In this document: positions 17,131 to 26,545 of the stretch, in pieces | Layout of the letters: the number at the start of each line of letters is the position of its first letter | How positions within the stretch are numbered: the first letter of the stretch is position 1 | Program-made: the position numbers and the translations under genes | From: Desulfobacteraceae bacterium | Lineage (GTDB): Bacteria; Desulfobacterota; Desulfobacteria; Desulfobacterales; Desulfosalsimonadaceae | DNA: 64,000 bases | Direction: 5' to 3' | Assembly (NCBI GenBank): GCA_021737565.1 | Contig: JAIPDS010000002.1 | Location: 1-64,000 of the forward strand | Notes under the pieces: generated by a model | The model's database searches: none | What the model saw: the letters and a program-made list of their open reading frames with translations, nothing else | Told to the model about the DNA's origin: nothing

Positions 17131-19275
17131 ATGATCCGAATAACAGACATAATAGATAAGCTCACGGAGTATTACCCCGAGGCCGACGTGGACATCGTGG
17201 ACCGGGCCTACATATATTCCGCCCGGGTGCACGCCGGCCAGGTCCGTCTTTCCGGGGAGCCTTACCTGTCACACCCCCTGGAGGTGGCAAACATCCTGAC
17301 GGACATGAAGCTTGACCCGATGAGCATCGCCGCAGGGCTGCTCCATGACGTGGTTGAGGACACCCATTCCTCGATTGAGGAGATCTATAAAACTTTCGGC
17401 AAGGATGTGGCCCACATAGTATCCGGGGTTACCAAGATAAGCGTGCTCCCCTTCAGCACCGACCAGCAGAGGCAGGCTGAAAACATCCGGAAAATGATAC
17501 TTGCCATGGCAGACGATCTGCGGGTGATTTTAATCAAGCTTGCAGACAGGCTGCATAACATCAGGACCCTTAATTATCATAAAAGCGCCGAAAAACAGCG
17601 CTCAATAGCACAGGAAACCCTTGACATATACGCCCCCATAGCCTCAAGACTCGGTATTTACTGGCTTAAAAACGAACTTGAGGAAAAAGCTTTCTATTAC
17701 GCGAATCCCGAAGAATACCAGCGCATCCAGGACCTGCTTGAAACAAACCAGGAGGAAAGACAGCGCTATGTGTCCACTGTAAAGACTTTAATAGAGGAAA
17801 AAATGGCCGAAGCCGGCATTGCCGCCGAGGTGATGGGTAGATACAAGCAGTACTACAGCATATACCAGAAAATGATGAGCCAGAACCTGGAATTCGAGGA
17901 GGTTTATGACATAATAGCGTTCCGGATCATAGTTGAAAACGTGGCCCAGTGCTATGCGGCCCTCGGCCACATCCACTCAAAATGGAAACCCATTCCCAAA
18001 AAAATAAAAGACTACATAGCCGTTCCCAAGCCCAACATGTACCAGTCCCTTCACACCACGGTAATCGGTCCCTACGGCGAAAGAATGGAAATCCAGATAA
18101 GAACCCGCGAAATGGATTACGTGGCAAAATACGGAATCGCGGCCCACTGGAGCTACAAGGAGGGAAAAACCCTCGGCATTAATACGGAAAACACGTTCGC
18201 ATGGATTCACAACCTGGTGGAGAACCAGAAAAATTTCGGAAACCCCGAGGAATTTCTCGAAAACGTGCGAATCGACCTGTTTCCCGACGAGGTCTTTGTC
18301 TTCACCCCCCGGGGAGAGGTAAAGTCTCTTCCCAAGGGAGCAACACCGGTGGATTTCGCCTACATGATCCATACCGAGGTGGGCAACGAATGCACCGGCG
18401 CAAAGGTAAACGGCAGGCTTGTGCCTCTCCAGTACGAGCTCAAAACAGGCGACATTGTCGAAATACTTACCACCAAGGGACATGAGCCCAGCAAGGACTG
18501 GCTTAATTTTGTCAAAACCGTAAAGGCGAAATCCAGGATACGCCAGTGGATACGCAAGCAGGAAAAGGAGCGAAGCCTTAGCCTGGGCCGCGAATTGTGC
18601 GAAAAAGCTTTCCGAAAGCACAAGCTGAACTTTTCGGCCATGGTCAATACCCGGGAAATGGAGAAAGCCGCAGAAGCTTTTAATTTCAAAACCGTTGACG
18701 ACCTGATAGCAAATGTCGGCATAGGCAAGATTACGCCTCTTCAGATCATCCGGAAACTTGCCCCCCAGGTGACCGAGAAAAAGGAAACCAAGTTCATCGA
18801 CAGACTGATGCGGCCAAGGGAGCGCAAGCGCCGTGAAAAAAGCGAAGGGGTGGCCGTTCACGGCATGGATGACATACTGATCCGCTTTGCAAAATGCTGC
18901 CAGCCTGTTCCGGGCGATCCGATCATCGGATATATAACCCAGGGCCAGGGGGTTACGGTGCACAGAACCAACTGCGTAAATGCCCTGAAACTAAACCCTG
19001 ACAGGCAAATAGACGTGGAATGGAAATCAGAGGAAGACTCTCTTTTCCCGGTTTCCCTGAAAATCACCGGATATGACCGCATGGGGCTGCTTGCCGAGAT
19101 CTCTACTGAAATAAGCAAGGCGGGCGCCAATATTCATGACGTCCGCCTGGAAAGCAGGGAGAATAAATATATATACGGGGAGTTTACCGTCCTTGTAAAA
19201 GATCTCCCCCACCTGGACACCGTGATGACCAGGCTGAAAAAAATATTAAAAGTACAGGATGTAAAAAGAGTTTAG
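17131..19275 (+). CDS. relA: Bifunctional (p)ppGpp synthetase/hydrolase (Rel/SpoT)
   Basis: This 714-residue stringent-response enzyme makes and degrades (p)ppGpp. Domains in order are the HD hydrolase (H48, H72-D73 and the following EDT all intact), the synthetase (about 235-350, with FRIIV and the GERMEIQIRT segment), TGS (about 390-450), the helical and zinc-finger region with CCQPVPGD, and a C-terminal ACT domain (about 640-714). Both catalytic halves look functional, as expected for the single Rel of most non-gamma bacteria. It begins 30 bases after proS. Confidence 0.93.
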   Translation: MIRITDIIDKLTEYYPEADVDIVDRAYIYSARVHAGQVRLSGEPYLSHPLEVANILTDMKLDPMSIAAGLLHDVVEDTHSSIEEIYKTFGKDVAHIVSGVTKISVLPFSTDQQRQAENIRKMILAMADDLRVILIKLADRLHNIRTLNYHKSAEKQRSIAQETLDIYAPIASRLGIYWLKNELEEKAFYYANPEEYQRIQDLLETNQEERQRYVSTVKTLIEEKMAEAGIAAEVMGRYKQYYSIYQKMMSQNLEFEEVYDIIAFRIIVENVAQCYAALGHIHSKWKPIPKKIKDYIAVPKPNMYQSLHTTVIGPYGERMEIQIRTREMDYVAKYGIAAHWSYKEGKTLGINTENTFAWIHNLVENQKNFGNPEEFLENVRIDLFPDEVFVFTPRGEVKSLPKGATPVDFAYMIHTEVGNECTGAKVNGRLVPLQYELKTGDIVEILTTKGHEPSKDWLNFVKTVKAKSRIRQWIRKQEKERSLSLGRELCEKAFRKHKLNFSAMVNTREMEKAAEAFNFKTVDDLIANVGIGKITPLQIIRKLAPQVTEKKETKFIDRLMRPRERKRREKSEGVAVHGMDDILIRFAKCCQPVPGDPIIGYITQGQGVTVHRTNCVNALKLNPDRQIDVEWKSEEDSLFPVSLKITGYDRMGLLAEISTEISKAGANIHDVRLESRENKYIYGEFTVLVKDLPHLDTVMTRLKKILKVQDVKRV

Positions 19276-19285
19276 CAACCCCCCC

Positions 19286-19477
19286 TTACGGGGCCTTGAC
19301 CACAAGGCCGCTTCTTATGCAGCCGGTGCATACTGTAATTTTCTTGACACTTCCCTGGTGCAGGGCCCTGACCCGCTGGAGATTGGGATTGAACCGCCGC
19401 TTTGTAACATTATGAGCGTGGCTTACATTATGACCCACCAAGGGCCTTTTGCCGCATATATCGCAAACCATGGACAT
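19286..19477 (-). CDS. rpmB: 50S ribosomal protein L28
   Basis: A 63-residue zinc-type L28 of the large subunit. It has the CDICGK pair at the N-terminus and the second pair CTGC near the C-terminus. [16 protein letters not shown] is the L28 signature. GGAG lies 9 bases before the ATG at 19477; an internal ATG two codons later is also possible. It converges with rel, with only 10 bases between the stops. Confidence 0.95.
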   Translation of the reverse strand: MSMVCDICGKRPLVGHNVSHAHNVTKRRFNPNLQRVRALHQGSVKKITVCTGCIRSGLVVKAP

Positions 19478-19561
19478 AGCTTACATCTCCTTTCAAACAA
19501 AATCTATTAAAACAGGAATTCGAATATATGCCCTCTTTTTTTTGATTTGTAAAGAGCTTTT

Positions 19562-20230
19562 TTATTCGTCAGGTTCAGCAAGATGTTTCCTGCAGCGTTT
19601 TATGTATTCTTCTGCCTGCCGGCTGTATTTTTCAATATCGGGATAATTCTCTGTCACTATTTTGAACCTGCCCAGAGCGGCTTCATAGTCTCCGGATTTA
19701 AAATAAAAACGCCCCACGTAAAACTCGTGGCCCGCAAGCTGCTTTCTGCATTCCTTTATCTTTGGTGCAGCTTTTTTTGAATACCGGCTTTCAGGGAAAC
19801 GGTCCCGAAGGCGGCTGAAGGTCTCAAGGGCCTTTTTGGTGGGCACCTGGGTCCGGTCTATGCTTTTTATCCTTTCATAATGACACATTCCGATCTGATA
19901 AATCACGTAGGGGATCTTTTCATCCCCCGGATGCATGCGCTCGTAGTATTCATACTCGGCCAGGGCCTGCTCGTACTTGCCCCGGTGATAGTGCGCATCG
20001 GCAATCCTTATTTCCGCGGTCTTGGTATACTTACTGTAGGGATACCAGTCCCTTAAGTTCTCATAGACTTCTATGGCCTTTAAATATTTTTTGTCTTTAA
20101 AATAGGCCTCGCCTTCTGCTGCAAGCTCGGAGGCTGTTTTTTCCTCTTTTTCCCCGAACAATCCCGCGCACCCGGCAGCACCGATAACCAGTGCGGCACA
20201 CAACACCACTGCAATGTTTCTTCTTATCAT
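19562..20230 (-). CDS. bamD: Outer membrane protein assembly factor BamD
   Basis: This 222-residue lipoprotein is part of the BAM complex that folds beta-barrel proteins into the outer membrane. It has a signal peptide with lipobox IGAAGC (lipidated cysteine at residue 21) and several TPR motifs, starting with AEGEAYFKDKKYLKAIEVYE. The size and TPR spacing fit BamD (YfiO family). It is transcribed on the minus strand after the trx genes, with a 56-base gap, so the link to trxBA is uncertain. Confidence 0.88.
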   Translation of the reverse strand: MIRRNIAVVLCAALVIGAAGCAGLFGEKEEKTASELAAEGEAYFKDKKYLKAIEVYENLRDWYPYSKYTKTAEIRIADAHYHRGKYEQALAEYEYYERMHPGDEKIPYVIYQIGMCHYERIKSIDRTQVPTKKALETFSRLRDRFPESRYSKKAAPKIKECRKQLAGHEFYVGRFYFKSGDYEAALGRFKIVTENYPDIEKYSRQAEEYIKRCRKHLAEPDE

Positions 20231-20286
20231 AGACAGAAATCCTGTTCCGGTTTTTGAAAATCAGGCGATTTTCAGGGTCAAAATCT

Positions 20287-21216
20287 TCAGGAGCTGCTCT
20301 CTATATAATGAGCAGCCTCTGTTGCCGCAACAGCGCCGTCTCCCACGGCCGTGACCACTTGGCGGAGGGGAGTGTTGCGCACGTCGCCGGCCGCGTATAC
20401 GCCGGGCACCGAGGTCTGCATTCGCTGGTCGGCAATGATGAATCCATTTTTGTCAAGATCCACCGTTCCTTTAAGAAATGCCGTATTCGGGGTGACCCCG
20501 ACCCATATAAAACAGCCCGAGACCGGCAGATCCGATTGCTCGCCGGTCTTTACGTTTTTAAGCCTTACGCTTTCAACCCCGGCGTCTCCTCCCTTGATCT
20601 CCAGGGGGATTGAATCCCAGAGGATTTCAACTTTTTCATTTTCAAACACGCGCTCCTGGAGGATGCGGGTTGCCCGCAGCTCATCGCGGCGATGAATCAA
20701 ATAGACCTTGTCGGCAAACCTTGATAAAAACAGGCTTTCCTGAACCGCCGTATCGCCGCCTCCCACAGCCGCAACAGTCGCACCTTTAAAAAAGGGGGCG
20801 TCACAGGTGGCGCACGTTGACACTCCCTGCCCGTAATATTTATCCTCGCCGGCAATGCCAAGTTTCCTGGGCGAGGCGCCCGTTGCGATAATCACGGCCC
20901 GGGCTTCCACTTCTGTGCCGGAAAGACGGAGCTTTTTAACAGGTCCGGAAAAATCGGTTTCCAGGACCTCCTCCGTAACTATTTCAGCATCAAAGCGCTG
21001 GGCCTGTTCGCTTATCTTCATCATGAGGTCGGCTCCGCTGAGGCCTTCGGGAAATCCCGGATAATTTTCAATCCAGTCGGTTACAAGGATCTGCCCCCCG
21101 GGAGCGGCCTCTTCAAGCACAAGGACAGAAAGCCGGGCGCGGGCCGCATAAATTGCAGCACTGAGTCCTGCCGGACCCGCCCCTATTATAATCAGATCAT
21201 ATTGCTTGTTTTTCAT
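20287..21216 (-). CDS. trxB: Thioredoxin reductase
   Basis: This 309-residue FAD/NADPH enzyme reduces thioredoxin. It has the N-terminal FAD-binding IIGAGPAGLSAAIYAAR, the redox disulfide C135-A-T-C138 and the NAD(P)-binding GGGDTAVQE. The second FAD motif near the end (VPGVYAAGDV) is intact. It is 9 bases downstream of trxA and co-transcribed with it. The length is that of the small bacterial TrxB type. Confidence 0.95.
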   Translation of the reverse strand: MKNKQYDLIIIGAGPAGLSAAIYAARARLSVLVLEEAAPGGQILVTDWIENYPGFPEGLSGADLMMKISEQAQRFDAEIVTEEVLETDFSGPVKKLRLSGTEVEARAVIIATGASPRKLGIAGEDKYYGQGVSTCATCDAPFFKGATVAAVGGGDTAVQESLFLSRFADKVYLIHRRDELRATRILQERVFENEKVEILWDSIPLEIKGGDAGVESVRLKNVKTGEQSDLPVSGCFIWVGVTPNTAFLKGTVDLDKNGFIIADQRMQTSVPGVYAAGDVRNTPLRQVVTAVGDGAVAATEAAHYIESSS

Positions 21217-21225
21217 TTTACCCCG

Positions 21226-21552
21226 CTACATGCTCTTTTTGATGGCATCCTCGAGCTTGGCCTTCTGAACCATTCCCACGATCTGCTCCATTTTCTGGCC
21301 GTCCTTGAAAAGGATCAGGGTGGGGATCGCCCGGATGCCGTAATTGCTCGGTGTTGCGGGATTGTCATCCACATTGCACTTTACGATCTTGAGTTTGTCT
21401 CCGTAATCCTTGCTGATCTCTTCGAGCACCGGCGCGATGGCCTTGCAGGGTCCGCACCACGGAGCCCAGAAATCCACGAGAACGGGCGTATCGGCTTTTA
21501 AAACTTCCTGTTCAAACGTATTGTCGCTGATCTCCTTGATTCCTTCAGCCAT
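21226..21552 (-). CDS. trxA: Thioredoxin
   Basis: A 108-residue cytosolic disulfide reductase with the classical active site W32-C33-G-P-C36 in the context VDFWAPWCGPCK, and the cis-proline in RAIPTL. It is the first gene of the trxA-trxB operon. A near-consensus -35 box lies about 80 bases upstream. Confidence 0.96.
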   Translation of the reverse strand: MAEGIKEISDNTFEQEVLKADTPVLVDFWAPWCGPCKAIAPVLEEISKDYGDKLKIVKCNVDDNPATPSNYGIRAIPTLILFKDGQKMEQIVGMVQKAKLEDAIKKSM

Positions 21553-21606
21553 TTTTCATCCTTCCTGATTCGTTTTTGGTTGTCTGTTCGCAGGCCATAA
21601 GATAAC

Positions 21607-21636
21607 TTACTACTACAGCCCTGTCTTTTATGTCAA
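21607..21636 (-). promoter_or_regulatory. Candidate promoter of trxA-trxB
   Basis: On the minus strand a perfect TTGACA (21631-21636) is followed after 18 bases by the poor -10 candidate TAGTAA (21607-21612), about 55 bases upstream of the trxA start. The rest of the gap (21637-21775) is AT-rich with nothing else recognised. Confidence 0.4.
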
Positions 21637-21775
21637 GATAACCATGGAGCAGGATTTTTCAAAAACAAAATACCACTTGCCGCCGGGAGAAAATTTGTTG
21701 ACGCTTATGGTCTTGTTAATTATTATTTTATGTTTATACAATTTTAAATCTGGATTTAATAATTTGTTTAATTTG

Positions 21776-21929
21776 TTGATGAACTCGTAAAAAGTCAATT
21801 TCCGACGGCAAAGTAAAAAGTTCAAGATCAAGGCGCACAAAATCCCGAGGAATGCAGCGTACTTATCGTACGTGAAATTCCGAGGGATGAAGTGCAACGC
21901 AGATATTGGACTTTTTACGAAGCCGTTAA
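21776..21929 (+). repeat. Dispersed palindromic repeat, copy 2
   Basis: A 154-bp copy of the repeat at 15400, in the same orientation and about 90 percent identical by eye. The shared 20-mer is at 21813-21832 and the central hairpin cgtacttatcgtacg at 21858-21872. The outer arms (ctcgtaaaaagtcaa and the complement of ggactttttacgaa) pair. It lies between the divergent trxA and hisI genes and ends 25 bases before the hisI ATG, so it forms most of the hisI leader. Confidence 0.85.
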
Positions 21930-21954
21930 TTTGTGAGAAAAAACAGGCGGAAAA

Positions 21955-22332
21955 ATGATTGAACTTGATTTTGAAAAAGGCGGGGGACTGCTGCCTGCCA
22001 TAGTCCAGGATTACAAAACAGGAGAGGTTCTCATGCTGGCCTACATGAACCGGGCTGCCTGGGAAAACACCCTGAATACAAAAAAGGCAACATATTACAG
22101 CCGCTCCAGGGACAAGCTGTGGGTTAAGGGAGAGACCTCCGGACATATACAGCAGGTCAGGGAAGTGCGCTTTGACTGTGACAGCGACACCATTTTGCTC
22201 AAAGTGGACCAGGTGGGCGGGGCCGCATGCCACAAGGGTTACAAATCCTGCTTTTACCGGAAAGTCGAGGACGGAAGCGCGGTCATCGCGGAACAAAAAA
22301 TCTTTGATCCAGAAGAGGTATACAAAAAATGA
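21955..22332 (+). CDS. hisI: Phosphoribosyl-AMP cyclohydrolase
   Basis: This 125-residue zinc/magnesium enzyme opens the purine ring in the third step of histidine synthesis. It is the monofunctional form, without the HisE pyrophosphohydrolase domain. Metal-binding CDSD and the cysteine-bearing [15 protein letters not shown] segment are present. AGGCGG precedes the ATG. It overlaps hisG by 4 bases (ATGA), so both are translated together. Confidence 0.95.
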   Translation: MIELDFEKGGGLLPAIVQDYKTGEVLMLAYMNRAAWENTLNTKKATYYSRSRDKLWVKGETSGHIQQVREVRFDCDSDTILLKVDQVGGAACHKGYKSCFYRKVEDGSAVIAEQKIFDPEEVYKK

Positions 22333-23204
22333 CTGAAACGCTTAAGCTCGGAATACCGAAAGGAAGCCTTCAGAAGTCGACAATAGAGCTTTTCCGGCGC
22401 TCGGGCTGGAAAATAAACGTCAACGGCAGAAGCTATTTCCCGGATATAAATGACAAATCAATCGAGTGCACCCTCTGCCGGGCCCAGGAAATGTCGGTAT
22501 ACGTTGAATCCGGCACCCTGGATACAGGGCTTACCGGAAAGGACTGGATCGCGGAAAACCAATCCGACGTTCACGTGGTAACCGACCTGGTATATTCGAA
22601 GGCAAGCGCCAGGCCCGCCCGCTGGGTGGTCGCCGTGGCAAGCGACTCGCCTGCCAAAAAAATTGAGGATCTTTCGGGCAAAAAGATAGCCACCGAGCTT
22701 GTCAATTACACCCGGCGCTATTTTGAACAAAAGGGTATTGATGTCAGCATAGACTATTCCTGGGGCGCTACGGAGGCAAAGGTGGTATCCGGGCTGGCGG
22801 ATGCCATAGTTGAAATAACCGAGACGGAAAGCACCATCCGGGCGCACGGGCTGCGGGTGATCCACGAGATGATGCAGACAAACACCCAGCTTATAGCCAA
22901 TCACGAGGCCTGGAAAAACCCTGAAAAAAGAAAAAAGATCGAGCAGCTATCCCTTCTTTTAAAAGGCGCGCTGGTTGCGGAAAAAATGGTGGGGTTAAAA
23001 ATGAACGTGCCGGAATCCGGCCTTGACAAGGTTGTCTCCCTGCTGCCGAGCCTTAACGCCCCGACCATTGCAAAGCTTTACCAGAGCGAGTGGTATTCCG
23101 TGGAATCGGTGGTAAATTCGGATACCGTGCGCGATCTTATACCGGTATTGATGGAAAACGGCGCCGAGGGTATTATTGAATACCCGTTGAACAAGCTCAT
23201 ATAG
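22329..23204 (+). CDS. hisG: ATP phosphoribosyltransferase (long form)
   Basis: This first enzyme of histidine synthesis has 291 residues. It is the long HisG with a C-terminal ACT-like regulatory domain (about 215-291), which allows feedback inhibition by histidine without HisZ. The N-terminal [21 protein letters not shown] and the phosphate loop [14 protein letters not shown] are typical. It overlaps hisI by 4 bases. The rest of the his genes are not in the window. Confidence 0.93.
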   Translation: MTETLKLGIPKGSLQKSTIELFRRSGWKINVNGRSYFPDINDKSIECTLCRAQEMSVYVESGTLDTGLTGKDWIAENQSDVHVVTDLVYSKASARPARWVVAVASDSPAKKIEDLSGKKIATELVNYTRRYFEQKGIDVSIDYSWGATEAKVVSGLADAIVEITETESTIRAHGLRVIHEMMQTNTQLIANHEAWKNPEKRKKIEQLSLLLKGALVAEKMVGLKMNVPESGLDKVVSLLPSLNAPTIAKLYQSEWYSVESVVNSDTVRDLIPVLMENGAEGIIEYPLNKLI

Positions 23205-23225
23205 GAAGCGTTAAAAACTTGCGTT

Positions 23226-23834
23226 GTGAAGATAACTTCAGCCACATTTGAAAAAAGCGCGGCCGCGCCGCAACATTACCCGCAGGCAGACCTGCCGGAA
23301 ATAGCCTTTGCCGGCAGGTCCAACGTGGGGAAATCAAGCCTTATCAATACGCTGGTAAACCGCAGGCACCTGGTTAAAACAGGCTCGACCCCGGGCAAAA
23401 CACGTTTGATAAACTTTTTTATCATAAACAGCGAATTTTGCTTCGTGGACCTGCCTGGCTACGGCTATGCAAAGGTTCCGGCATCAGAGAGAAAAAAATG
23501 GGGCAGCATGGTTGAAACCTATCTGCAGACCAGATCCACCCTGAAGGGCGTGGTTCTGCTCCAGGATATAAGGCGGATGCCGGGCGGAGAAGAAGAAGAG
23601 CTTCTCGACTTTCTGGGTCATTTCAGGATTCCGGCAATCATCGTGCTGACCAAGGCCGACAAGTTATCAAAAAACAAACAGATCGCCCAGGCAAAACGCA
23701 TAAGGCAGGCACTGGATCTGGAAGCAGACGAGACACTTTGTTTTTCGGCAAAATCGCGCCAGGGCGCAGATTCTTTGTGGGAAATGATCAGCAGGCTGCT
23801 TGAACCCAAGTTGGGGGTTTTAGAAGACAGATGA
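23226..23834 (+). CDS. engB: Ribosome biogenesis GTPase EngB (YsxC/YihA)
   Basis: This 202-residue GTPase helps assemble the 50S subunit. G1 is GRSNVGKSS (30-38), G2 lies near STPGKTRLINF, G3 is DLPGYGYA and G4 is TKADK. Translation appears to begin at a GTG at 23226, 21 bases after hisG. The stop overlaps the start of era by 4 bases, making a two-GTPase coupled pair. Confidence 0.93.
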   Translation: MKITSATFEKSAAAPQHYPQADLPEIAFAGRSNVGKSSLINTLVNRRHLVKTGSTPGKTRLINFFIINSEFCFVDLPGYGYAKVPASERKKWGSMVETYLQTRSTLKGVVLLQDIRRMPGGEEEELLDFLGHFRIPAIIVLTKADKLSKNKQIAQAKRIRQALDLEADETLCFSAKSRQGADSLWEMISRLLEPKLGVLEDR

Positions 23835-24748
23835 ACAAAGAACAGCAGGAAAATAAGGAGCCGGCTTTTAAATCGGGATTTGCCGCCATAGCCGGGGCGC
23901 CCAACGTTGGGAAGTCAACACTTTTAAACCGGCTGGTCGGGGAGAAAATATCGATTACCTCTGCAAAGCCCCAGACCACAAGAAACCGGATAGCCGGTAT
24001 AGCCCACGGGGAAGGCTACCAGATAGTTTTTCTCGACACCCCCGGGGTTCACAGAAGCGAACGCATCTTTAACCAAAAAATCGTTGATGTTGCAATGTCG
24101 GCAATAGAGGAGGCAGACCTCGTTTTGGTAATAGCCGATTCATCCAGGCCGGATTCGGCTTCCGAGTCCCTGATAGTCGAAAAACTTCAGACCAGGACCG
24201 GTATTCCGGCAATCCTTGCGCTAAACAAGATAGACCTTGTGGAAAAGCCGAAACTGCTTGAACTGATCGACAGATGGTCAAAAACGTATGAATTTGCCGA
24301 AATCGTTCCCGTGTCTGCCAAAGAAGGCATCCAACTGCCCGAGCTCCTGGAGGCCATGGCAAGGCTTCTGCCCGAAGGACCGCCTTATTACCCCGAAGAC
24401 GCCCTCACCGACATGCCGGAACGCTTCATAGTGGCTGAAATGATAAGGGAAAAGGTCTTTGAACACACCGGCCGGGAAATCCCCTATTCCACCGCGGTAA
24501 CCATAGAAGACTTCTTAGAGGACCCGGAGCGCGGCAGGGTCAGCATTCACGCGGCAATTCACGTGGAGCGCAATTCCCAGAAAGGTATAATCATCGGCCG
24601 CCAGGGTCAAATGCTAAAGGAAATAGGCACCGAGGCGCGCAAAGATATTGAAGGGCTCCTGGGAACCCCGGTCTTTTTAAAGCTTTTCGTCCGGGTGGAA
24701 AAAAACTGGAGCAAAAACCCCAAGGCAATCCGGAAGCTCGGATACTGA
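23831..24748 (+). CDS. era: GTPase Era
   Basis: This 305-residue GTPase matures 16S rRNA and the 30S subunit. The GTPase domain has GAPNVGKST (22-30), DTPGVHR and NKIDLV. The C-terminal KH RNA-binding domain includes IIGRQGQMLKEIG. Both the upstream (engB) and downstream (ATP-grasp) genes overlap it by 1-4 bases, so it sits in a tightly coupled transcript. Confidence 0.95.
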   Translation: MNKEQQENKEPAFKSGFAAIAGAPNVGKSTLLNRLVGEKISITSAKPQTTRNRIAGIAHGEGYQIVFLDTPGVHRSERIFNQKIVDVAMSAIEEADLVLVIADSSRPDSASESLIVEKLQTRTGIPAILALNKIDLVEKPKLLELIDRWSKTYEFAEIVPVSAKEGIQLPELLEAMARLLPEGPPYYPEDALTDMPERFIVAEMIREKVFEHTGREIPYSTAVTIEDFLEDPERGRVSIHAAIHVERNSQKGIIIGRQGQMLKEIGTEARKDIEGLLGTPVFLKLFVRVEKNWSKNPKAIRKLGY

Positions 24749-25581
24749 TGATCCTTTCGTTTCATCCCTGCTATGTTGCGGACATAAACAGGCTTTGCGC
24801 AGGCCGGGACCCTGATGAAAAAGACCTGGAGCTTATAAGGACCGCCAGTGCGGTCATACTTCCCCAGGGATGCCGGCGCTCCCTTTTTGAAGCAGCCCGC
24901 GGCCTATGCCAGAGGGTATTTCCGGATTATACCGCAAGATTCGCCTGGCCTGAGAAAACCGGACAGATCATAATGTTTGCCCGCTTTAACGCCCCGCACC
25001 CGAAAACCGCGATCTTTGACAGTCTCAAGGATTATTGCAGGAAATATTCGGTACAAGACAAGCCCGATGATTTTGATTTTCCGCTTGTGTTTAAATATAA
25101 TGGTCCGGGAGAGGGATCCGGGGTATGGCTTGTGCAAAACAGGCAACAGATGCGGAGGCTGCTTGAGCAGACCGCCCGCTGGGAAAAAACCGGGCAATAC
25201 GGATTCCTTATACAGGAGTACGTGGAAACCAAAGGCTGGTGCCTCAGGGCGGCGGTGGTGGGAAAAACCCTTGTCACCTACTGGCGTGTGCAGCCCGGGC
25301 CTGAAAAATTTCATGTTTCAGCATCCAGGGGGGCTGAAATAGATCACAAGTCTTATCCGGAGCTCCGGAAGGCTGGAGAAGAACAGGTAAAAAGGCTGTG
25401 CGCGCGCACGGGAATAAATCTTGCGGGCTTTGATCTTATATTTCCGACAGGATCTGGAAGACAGGGCCCGCTGTTTCTGGAGGCAAACTATTATTTCGGC
25501 CGCCGGGGTCTGGGAGGCTCCGAGGCGTTTTATGACCTGCTGTGCAGGGAAATCGACAGGTGGCTTGGCAAAACACGGTGA
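24748..25581 (+). CDS. ATP-grasp-fold protein (RimK-like) of unknown substrate
   Basis: This 277-residue protein resembles ATP-grasp ligases. A lysine/arginine-rich nucleotide site appears in FPLVFKYNGPGEGSGVWLV, the adenine-contacting strand in FLIQEYVETKGWCLRAAVVG, and the magnesium site in FDLIFPTGSGRQGPLFLEANYYFG. The N-terminal 90 residues are unlike RimK and may bind the substrate. It starts on the A of the era stop codon, so it is translationally coupled. Such proteins join amino acids or peptides to carboxylates; the target here cannot be named. Confidence 0.7.
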   Translation: MILSFHPCYVADINRLCAGRDPDEKDLELIRTASAVILPQGCRRSLFEAARGLCQRVFPDYTARFAWPEKTGQIIMFARFNAPHPKTAIFDSLKDYCRKYSVQDKPDDFDFPLVFKYNGPGEGSGVWLVQNRQQMRRLLEQTARWEKTGQYGFLIQEYVETKGWCLRAAVVGKTLVTYWRVQPGPEKFHVSASRGAEIDHKSYPELRKAGEEQVKRLCARTGINLAGFDLIFPTGSGRQGPLFLEANYYFGRRGLGGSEAFYDLLCREIDRWLGKTR

Positions 25582-25585
25582 TGCT

Positions 25586-25858
25586 ATGTATATTCCCGAA
25601 GAAGAAGAAATAAAAAAGGAAAAGGCAAAAGCCCGGCAGCTCCGTGCAACCCAGTGGTGGAAGCGCAAGTGCGCCAGGGGAATCTGCCATTACTGCGGCA
25701 GAAGGTTTCCAGCAGGTGAGCTGACCATGGATCACATCGTGCCTATTTCCCGGGGAGGGAAAAGTACGCGGGGCAACGTGGTTCCGTCCTGCAAGGATTG
25801 CAACACGCAAAAGAAAAGCCGCCTGCCCATGGAATGGACCGGCGGCGACCGCACTTAA
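25586..25858 (+). CDS. HNH endonuclease-like protein
   Basis: A 90-residue protein with a compact HNH nuclease fold: C34-x2-C37 zinc pair, D49-H50 (catalytic His in MDHIVPISRGG), N64 and the second zinc pair C69-x2-C72. The N-terminal third is charged and helical. It starts 4 bases after the ATP-grasp gene and ends the era operon. Stand-alone HNH proteins of this size are widespread and mostly uncharacterised; no restriction or phage partner lies next to it. Confidence 0.8.
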   Translation: MYIPEEEEIKKEKAKARQLRATQWWKRKCARGICHYCGRRFPAGELTMDHIVPISRGGKSTRGNVVPSCKDCNTQKKSRLPMEWTGGDRT

Positions 25859-26151
25859 TCAAAATCCCCCAGCGGCCGGTCAAACGTGTAGCGGGCCGGG
25901 GAGACAACCAGCAGATCATAGCTCTGGTTCACGTTTTTGCCAAGCGCTGAAAACGGCAGAGAAACAACAAATACAGCAGAACCTAATATTGTGGAAACAA
26001 GCCCAACCGGCCTTGCGACTACAATATCAACCGCCATTGCGGCTCCGTCGGGACGCCCGCTGTCCACGCCTGCCGTACCGGCAAATGCGGAGGTGCCAAA
26101 CGGCCCCGCCACCAGGGCTGCAATCAATATAAAAAATATAACCCTCTTCAT
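25855..26151 (-). CDS. Small exported protein of unknown function
   Basis: A 98-residue protein with an N-terminal signal peptide (KR, then a 15-residue hydrophobic core, and SAFAG as cleavage region). The mature part contains a hydrophobic stretch near residues 47-65 (LVSTILGSAVFVVSLPFSAL) and ends with SPARYTFDRPLGDFD. I have seen this ending in short uncharacterised exported proteins of proteobacteria, but no function is assigned. The ATG at 26151 has an ideal AAGGAGG. It converges with the HNH gene with 4 bases of overlap, and a strong promoter lies upstream. Confidence 0.75.
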   Translation of the reverse strand: MKRVIFFILIAALVAGPFGTSAFAGTAGVDSGRPDGAAMAVDIVVARPVGLVSTILGSAVFVVSLPFSALGKNVNQSYDLLVVSPARYTFDRPLGDFD

Positions 26152-26289
26152 ATGAAATCCTCCTTTTTTTCCGCCGGGATTGACCGCCTCTTCCTGCTTT
26201 ATCCCCCCTGCCGCCGTCTCGGGCGGGCAAACAGGCTTTCTTGACATCCGGCAGGATTCGGATATAAAGAAATAAATGTATTTTATATT

Positions 26290-26318
26290 ATATTATGTCA
26301 TAAATTTGTTCAGGTCAA
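26290..26318 (-). promoter_or_regulatory. Sigma-70 promoter of the small exported protein
   Basis: On the minus strand TTGACC (26313-26318) and TAATAT (26290-26295) are 17 bases apart in very AT-rich DNA, about 140 bases upstream of the start codon at 26151. The long leader (26152-26283) has no recognised riboswitch. Confidence 0.6.
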
Positions 26319-26545
26319 TTTTTTTATAAAAAAATCAAACACCAAGGAACCATTCCGTGATACACCAGGAAAAACCGTCGGATTCAGAAAAAATCACACC
26401 TGTTCAAAAGGAATGACCGAACACAACTATAATACCGCACGGCGGTTTTATTCATATTCCGTGCTCCAACAAAAGCTCCATGCTGTTATGAACGAGGTAA
26501 CCCCTCCCGGGGATATCCGAACCCTAATTTGACACAACAAGTGAT
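26319..26545. other. Non-coding upstream region of recN
   Basis: I see no gene. A TATAAT hexamer at 26428-26433 could be the recN -10 (the -35 is poor), and a second candidate -35, TTGACA at 26532-26537, lies too close to the start to be useful. The palindrome gttatgaacgaggtaac could be an operator. I do not see a classical LexA box. Confidence 0.4.
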
